The position numbers and the translations under genes are program-made. From assembly GCA_945866285.1 (NCBI GenBank), contig CAMBHC010000079.1:1-9343 (forward strand): a stretch of DNA of 9,343 nt. The letters are read 5' to 3'. Below are positions 6,623-9,343 of this stretch, in pieces (the stretch's first letter is position 1; each line of letters starts with the position of its first letter). Origin of the DNA: Candidatus Sulfopaludibacter sp. SbA3. GTDB taxonomy: Bacteria > Acidobacteriota > Vicinamibacteria > Vicinamibacterales > UBA2999. The notes beneath the pieces were generated by a model. That model was not told where the DNA came from and made no database searches. It saw nothing but the letters and a program-made list of their open reading frames with translations.

Positions 6623-6963
6623 AACAGCGGAAGAAAGCGGTCGCGCGCGACTACCTGCGGGTCGTTGAGTGGAGCGCCGAAGATCGGTGCTTTGTCGGCA
6701 GTGCACCGCCGCTGATTGGCCGGTGTTGCCACGGTGCGACGGAGGCGGGCGTCCTCAGGCAGTTGAAGCGCATCGTGGATGAGTGGATCCGCCTGGCGGA
6801 TAAGGACGGCGGGGGTTTGCCCGCGCCGGAGCAGCCGGCCAGCTACAGCGGGCGGTTCCTGTTGCGCGTGCCGGCACCCGTGCATCAGGCGCTGGCGCTC
6901 AAGGCTCGGGCCGCCGGGAAGAGCCTGAACGCCTATTGCGCGGAGAAACTGGCGACGTTGTAG
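6619..6963 (+). CDS. hicB: HicB family antitoxin with ribbon-helix-helix-like C-terminus
   Basis: A 114-residue antitoxin paired with HicA. The N-terminal part (about 10-65: YLRVVEWSAEDRCFVGSAP, then the helix AGVLRQLKRIVDEWIRLA) resembles the partial RNase H-like HicB domain that covers the toxin. The C-terminal part (about 78-114: SGRFLLRVPAPVHQALALKA and then AAGKSLNAYCAEKL) is a ribbon-helix-helix-type DNA-binding module, suited to the palindrome upstream of hicA. The N-terminal domain is less typical than the C-terminal one, for instance in lacking a clear DLPGC-like motif (APPLIGRCC stands in its place). An AAGGAAG Shine-Dalgarno-like stretch inside hicA lies 7 nt before the ATG at 6619. 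The toxin-first gene order is normal for hicAB. Confidence 0.87.
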   Translation: MKQRKKAVARDYLRVVEWSAEDRCFVGSAPPLIGRCCHGATEAGVLRQLKRIVDEWIRLADKDGGGLPAPEQPASYSGRFLLRVPAPVHQALALKARAAGKSLNAYCAEKLATL

Positions 6964-7001
6964 CGATCGCGGTCAGCCAACCAGCACGCTCGCTCCGCCG
7001 A

Positions 7002-7007
7002 TATAAT
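7002..7007 (+). promoter_or_regulatory. Perfect -10 element TATAAT
   Basis: An exact TATAAT in very GC-rich surroundings, 8 nt before the TTG at 7016 that begins the kinase remnant. No recognisable -35 box sits about 17 nt upstream. It appears to be the surviving promoter of the deleted kinase gene and may still produce a short transcript, possibly reading into the serine hydrolase gene. Confidence 0.55.
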
Positions 7008-7015
7008 CACCGCGC

Positions 7016-7443
7016 TTGTCCTTGCCCCCCCCCGGCTCCCGCCTCGGCGTCTACGCGTGCGGCCGTTTGCTCCACCGTCGCGAAGCGCTTCCACTGTCGC
7101 GTCCACAACGGCAGCGACCACGAATGGCGCCGGCGCCCAGTGGCAGGTATCGACGGAGGGCGGCATCATGCCCACCTGGCGAGCTGACGGCAAGGAGATC
7201 TACTATCTCAACCCGGCCGGCGCGATGGTGGCGGTGCCGATCACGGCCACCGCCGCGACCATTGAACCGGGCGCACCGGCCGTGCTGTTTCCCACGCGAA
7301 TCTACGGTGGTGGCGCGGACGTGCTGCAGAACCGCCAGTACGACGTGACGCGCGACGGGCGCTTCCTGATCAACACGATCGTGGACGAGACGCCGCCGCC
7401 GATCACGCTGTTGATGAATTGGCGGCCCGAGGGGAAGAAGTAG
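7016..7443 (+). pseudogene. Internally deleted Ser/Thr kinase gene with C-terminal PD40/TolB-like repeats
   Basis: Two pieces of one gene type lie in different frames. From TTG 7016 the peptide MSLPPPGSRLGVY resembles the usual opening of acidobacterial protein kinases (MSLxxGTRLGPYE-like), but no kinase domain follows. From about 7057 another frame encodes about 128 residues that look like the C-terminal end of the same family: VRPF, AQWQVSTEGG, a PD40 blade-like PTWRADGKEIYYL, then YDVTRDGRFLINT and PITLLMNW, ending at TAG 7441-7443. Full genes of this kind encode roughly 850-900 residues, so about 2 kb appears to be lost. The junction lies near 7048-7060, where GTCTAC could belong either to LGVY or to a VYVRPF-type PD40 motif. 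A GTG at 7057 could start a short peptide, but without a signal sequence or Shine-Dalgarno. The C9 run at 7025-7033 is in the start region. The PD40 assignment is firm; the N-terminal one is inference from a short match. Confidence 0.72.
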
Positions 7444-7463
7444 ACGGCTGCGTGAGGCCAGAA

Positions 7464-8384
7464 ATGCAACAACCACGTTTCGCGATAGTGATGGTGGGCC
7501 TGATGCTGGCAGTGGCCGGCCAACCGGCGACAGCGGCGCAGACGCTGTCCGATCGAATTGCCGCGCTCACCAAGGGCTTCAACGGCACGGTTGCCATCTA
7601 CGCCAGGAACCTCGATACCGGTCAGGAGTTCGCCCTCGCCGCCGACACCAAGGTCCGAACCGCCAGCACCATCAAGTTGCCCATTCTGTGCGCGCTCGAA
7701 GACCTGGTGGCCAAGGGCCGCATCGCGTGGACGCTGCCGGTGCCCGTGCGTCCGGAAGACCGCGTGTCGGGCTCGGGCGTGCTGGCGGAACTGTCGCCCG
7801 GTGCCACGCTGCCGCTGCGCGACGTCGCCACCCTGATGATCATCGTCAGCGACAACACGGCCACCAACCTGGTGATCGATCGCATCACGGCCGACGCGGT
7901 GAACGACTACCTCGACTCGATTGGCCTCACGGCCACCCGCTCCATGCGCAAGGTGCGCGGCGACGGTACCGCTTTGAAGCCCGCCGAGGGCGGGAGCCGC
8001 GCCGGCCAACAGCCCGAGAACCAGCGCTTCGGCATCGGCTCGTCGACGCCGCGCGAAATGGTGAAGCTGCTCGAACTGCTCGAGCAAGGCAAGATCGTGA
8101 GCCCGGCCGCATCGAAAGACGTGCTCGATCTGCTCAAGCGCCAGCAGTTCAAGACCGGCATCGGCCGACGCGTGGGAGGCGATGTGCAGGTGGCGAGCAA
8201 ATCGGGCGCGCTCGATGCGCTGCGCAGCGATGTGGGGATTGCCTATACCGAGGGCGGCCGCATCGCCATGGCCATTACCGTCGACGACATGCCGGCCATC
8301 GACTACTCACCCGACAACGCCGGCGAAGAGCTGATCTGGGAGATCTCGAAGATCCTGATGGAAGGGCTCGCCCGGTCGCGATAG
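7464..8384 (+). CDS. Class A beta-lactamase-like exported serine hydrolase
   Basis: A 306-residue periplasmic enzyme of the class A beta-lactamase / penicillin-binding-protein fold. Residues 1 to about 25 are a signal peptide (hydrophobic VMVGLMLAVAG, then TAA). The catalytic SxxK is S68-T-I-K71 (Ambler 70-73), the SDN motif is 129-131 (Ambler 130-132), and KSG at 246-248 replaces the common KTG (Ambler 234-236). The omega loop, about residues 161-196, is unusual: it lacks the ExxLN signature with general-base Glu166, and instead carries a Gly/Gln-rich segment with E175 and E185 as the only acidic candidates before GSSTPREM. It could be a beta-lactamase with a shifted base, a slow penicillin-binding hydrolase, or an enzyme with another substrate. 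The start is ATG 7464, preceded by GAGG at 7454-7457 (6-nt gap), a good Shine-Dalgarno; a longer frame from 7419 would overlap the pseudogene. Its stop lies 2 nt from the stop of the convergent HipA-like gene. Confidence 0.87.
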   Translation: MQQPRFAIVMVGLMLAVAGQPATAAQTLSDRIAALTKGFNGTVAIYARNLDTGQEFALAADTKVRTASTIKLPILCALEDLVAKGRIAWTLPVPVRPEDRVSGSGVLAELSPGATLPLRDVATLMIIVSDNTATNLVIDRITADAVNDYLDSIGLTATRSMRKVRGDGTALKPAEGGSRAGQQPENQRFGIGSSTPREMVKLLELLEQGKIVSPAASKDVLDLLKRQQFKTGIGRRVGGDVQVASKSGALDALRSDVGIAYTEGGRIAMAITVDDMPAIDYSPDNAGEELIWEISKILMEGLARSR

Positions 8385-8386
8385 GT

Positions 8387-9343
8387 TCAGCCCGCGAGCG
8401 CGCTGGCATTGGCCGCTGCCGCTCGCCGCAGATCATCCGACACGCGGCCATTATCGTTCGCCCGCAGCCAGAACTCACGCGCCGCCAGGCGCGCATCGTC
8501 CCACACGTTCAGCGTATCGGCCGTCGTCGGCGGCGGCGCAAAGGTCCGCGCTGGCAGCTGGCCATCCGCCGCCGGCGCGTACAGCATCGACACCTGATCG
8601 AACGCCGGCGCCAGGTGCAGGTTGGTTCCAGCCACGAAGAAGTTGATGTTGTATTGATGCCGATCGGTGTTGGCGATCAACGCGCCGAACGCATCAAGCC
8701 AGCACAGGCGGCGCGCGTCTTCGCCGCTGAGGCGCCCGGCCGCTCTCAGTACGGCAGCGGCCCGCGCCCAAGGATCGGCGGCATTGTCATGAACGGCCGC
8801 GAGGCTCAACACCGCCACGCGTCCGCGCTCGCCAACGCGATCGAAGCGCTCGCTCTCCAGGAAACAGTGCGATGGCGTCTCGACGATGTTCGCATGAGCG
8901 GCGGCGACGCCATGTTCGGATACGACGTTTAATGCGAGCGCTTCGAGCACGAGCAGATCGCACCAGCGTCGGGCGACGACATCGCCAGAACCGCCGCGCG
9001 CGGCGAATTTCACGAGCCGGTGCCGGCCCTCGACCAGCGCGCCGAATTTCGGCCGTTCGCCACCCGCGCTCGATCCGGGCGGATGTCCCGCAATCGTGGC
9101 ATCCGCCAGCGCCGGATAGTCAGCGCGAGTCACGCTCGTCACGTCGAGCGCCTGCCAGCGCGCAAACGACTCATCGCCGACGATGAGGTTGCCGGTGAGG
9201 TCTTCGCCACGGCGCGACATCGCGATCAGGATGTGATGGTCAGACCAATCAGACAGCCGATCCGGCAAGCGGAGGTCGGCGTGCATCGCGCCGAAGTGCC
9301 TGCCGAGAAATCCAGAGGGCCGGGCGTCAGCGAGTTCGATCGG
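8387..9343 (-). CDS. yjjJ: HipA-family (YjjJ/HipH-like) serine/threonine kinase, 5' end outside the window
   Basis: The C-terminal 318 residues of a HipA-fold protein kinase; the frame stays open to the right edge, and the ATG at 9286 is internal, because coding similarity (RPSGFLGR) continues upstream. Counting visible residues from the edge: RGEDLTGNLIVG at 46-57, a Gly-rich nucleotide loop SSAGGERPK at 91-99, the ATP-binding Lys112 in VKF, the catalytic loop NTDRHQYN at 225-232 with D227, and a metal-binding AFD at 247-249 in place of DFG. HipA kinases phosphorylate translation factors such as GltX and cause growth arrest; the YjjJ branch differs in its N-terminal region, which in Escherichia coli YjjJ (about 440 residues) carries an HTH-like part. 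By that length about 120 residues are missing here. Whether an HipB antitoxin lies upstream is not visible. Kinase residues are intact. The gene ends 2 nt from the hydrolase stop. Confidence 0.84.
   Translation of the reverse strand, partial: PIELADARPSGFLGRHFGAMHADLRLPDRLSDWSDHHILIAMSRRGEDLTGNLIVGDESFARWQALDVTSVTRADYPALADATIAGHPPGSSAGGERPKFGALVEGRHRLVKFAARGGSGDVVARRWCDLLVLEALALNVVSEHGVAAAHANIVETPSHCFLESERFDRVGERGRVAVLSLAAVHDNAADPWARAAAVLRAAGRLSGEDARRLCWLDAFGALIANTDRHQYNINFFVAGTNLHLAPAFDQVSMLYAPAADGQLPARTFAPPPTTADTLNVWDDARLAAREFWLRANDNGRVSDDLRRAAAANASALAG

Noticed and set aside
7688..8932. Plus-strand 414-residue open frame crossing two genes
   Set aside because: It spans the serine hydrolase gene and the convergent HipA-like gene in a non-coding frame, and its composition is Arg-dominated.
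9284..9286. ATG 9286 as the start of the HipA-like gene
   Set aside because: The frame is open and similar to HipA/YjjJ sequence up to the window edge, so this Met is internal.

Overview
This GC-rich window looks like a chromosomal segment of an acidobacterium, perhaps a Vicinamibacteria-like lineage. That placement is inferred from the protein types (an exported M61 peptidase, a CBM9/DUF5916 outer-membrane barrel, the remains of a PD40-repeat protein kinase) and from short intergenic minisatellites. No marker gene confirms it.

Layout. Positions 1-1837, minus strand: subunit I of a heme-copper oxygen reductase (COX1), running off the left edge. All metal-binding histidines are present, but the usual D- and K-channel residues are replaced. 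Its C-terminus reads into a 24-bp tandem repeat (octapeptide tail) and its N-terminus probably comes out of an 8-bp tandem repeat. Positions 1838-1860: a very short divergent promoter in which one AT-rich element can act as -10 on both strands. Positions 1861-3663, plus: exported M61 aminopeptidase. Positions 3768-6332, plus: CBM9-like/DUF5916 outer-membrane barrel, bracketed by two strong hairpins. Positions 6384-6963, plus: a hicAB toxin-antitoxin module with a 19-bp perfect palindrome over its -10 element. Positions 7002-7443, plus: an internally deleted protein kinase gene of which the promoter, start and C-terminal PD40 segment remain. Positions 7464-8384, plus: exported class A beta-lactamase-like serine hydrolase. 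Positions 8387-9343, minus: HipA/YjjJ-type kinase, 5' end beyond the window, convergent with the hydrolase gene.

The genes do not form one pathway. The COX1 gene stands without subunit II upstream. The two exported proteins are neighbours but separated by a hairpin. The right half is an accessory patch with hicAB, a decayed kinase, a beta-lactamase-like enzyme and a HipA-type kinase. A shared theme is that genes opening a transcript have a -10-like hexamer only 6-10 nt before the start codon and no Shine-Dalgarno, suggesting leaderless mRNAs, whereas hicB and the hydrolase gene have Shine-Dalgarno-like sequences.

No conclusively new system is visible. The most unusual items are the atypical COX1 flanked by two different minisatellites, the symmetric divergent promoter, and the kinase deletion scar.
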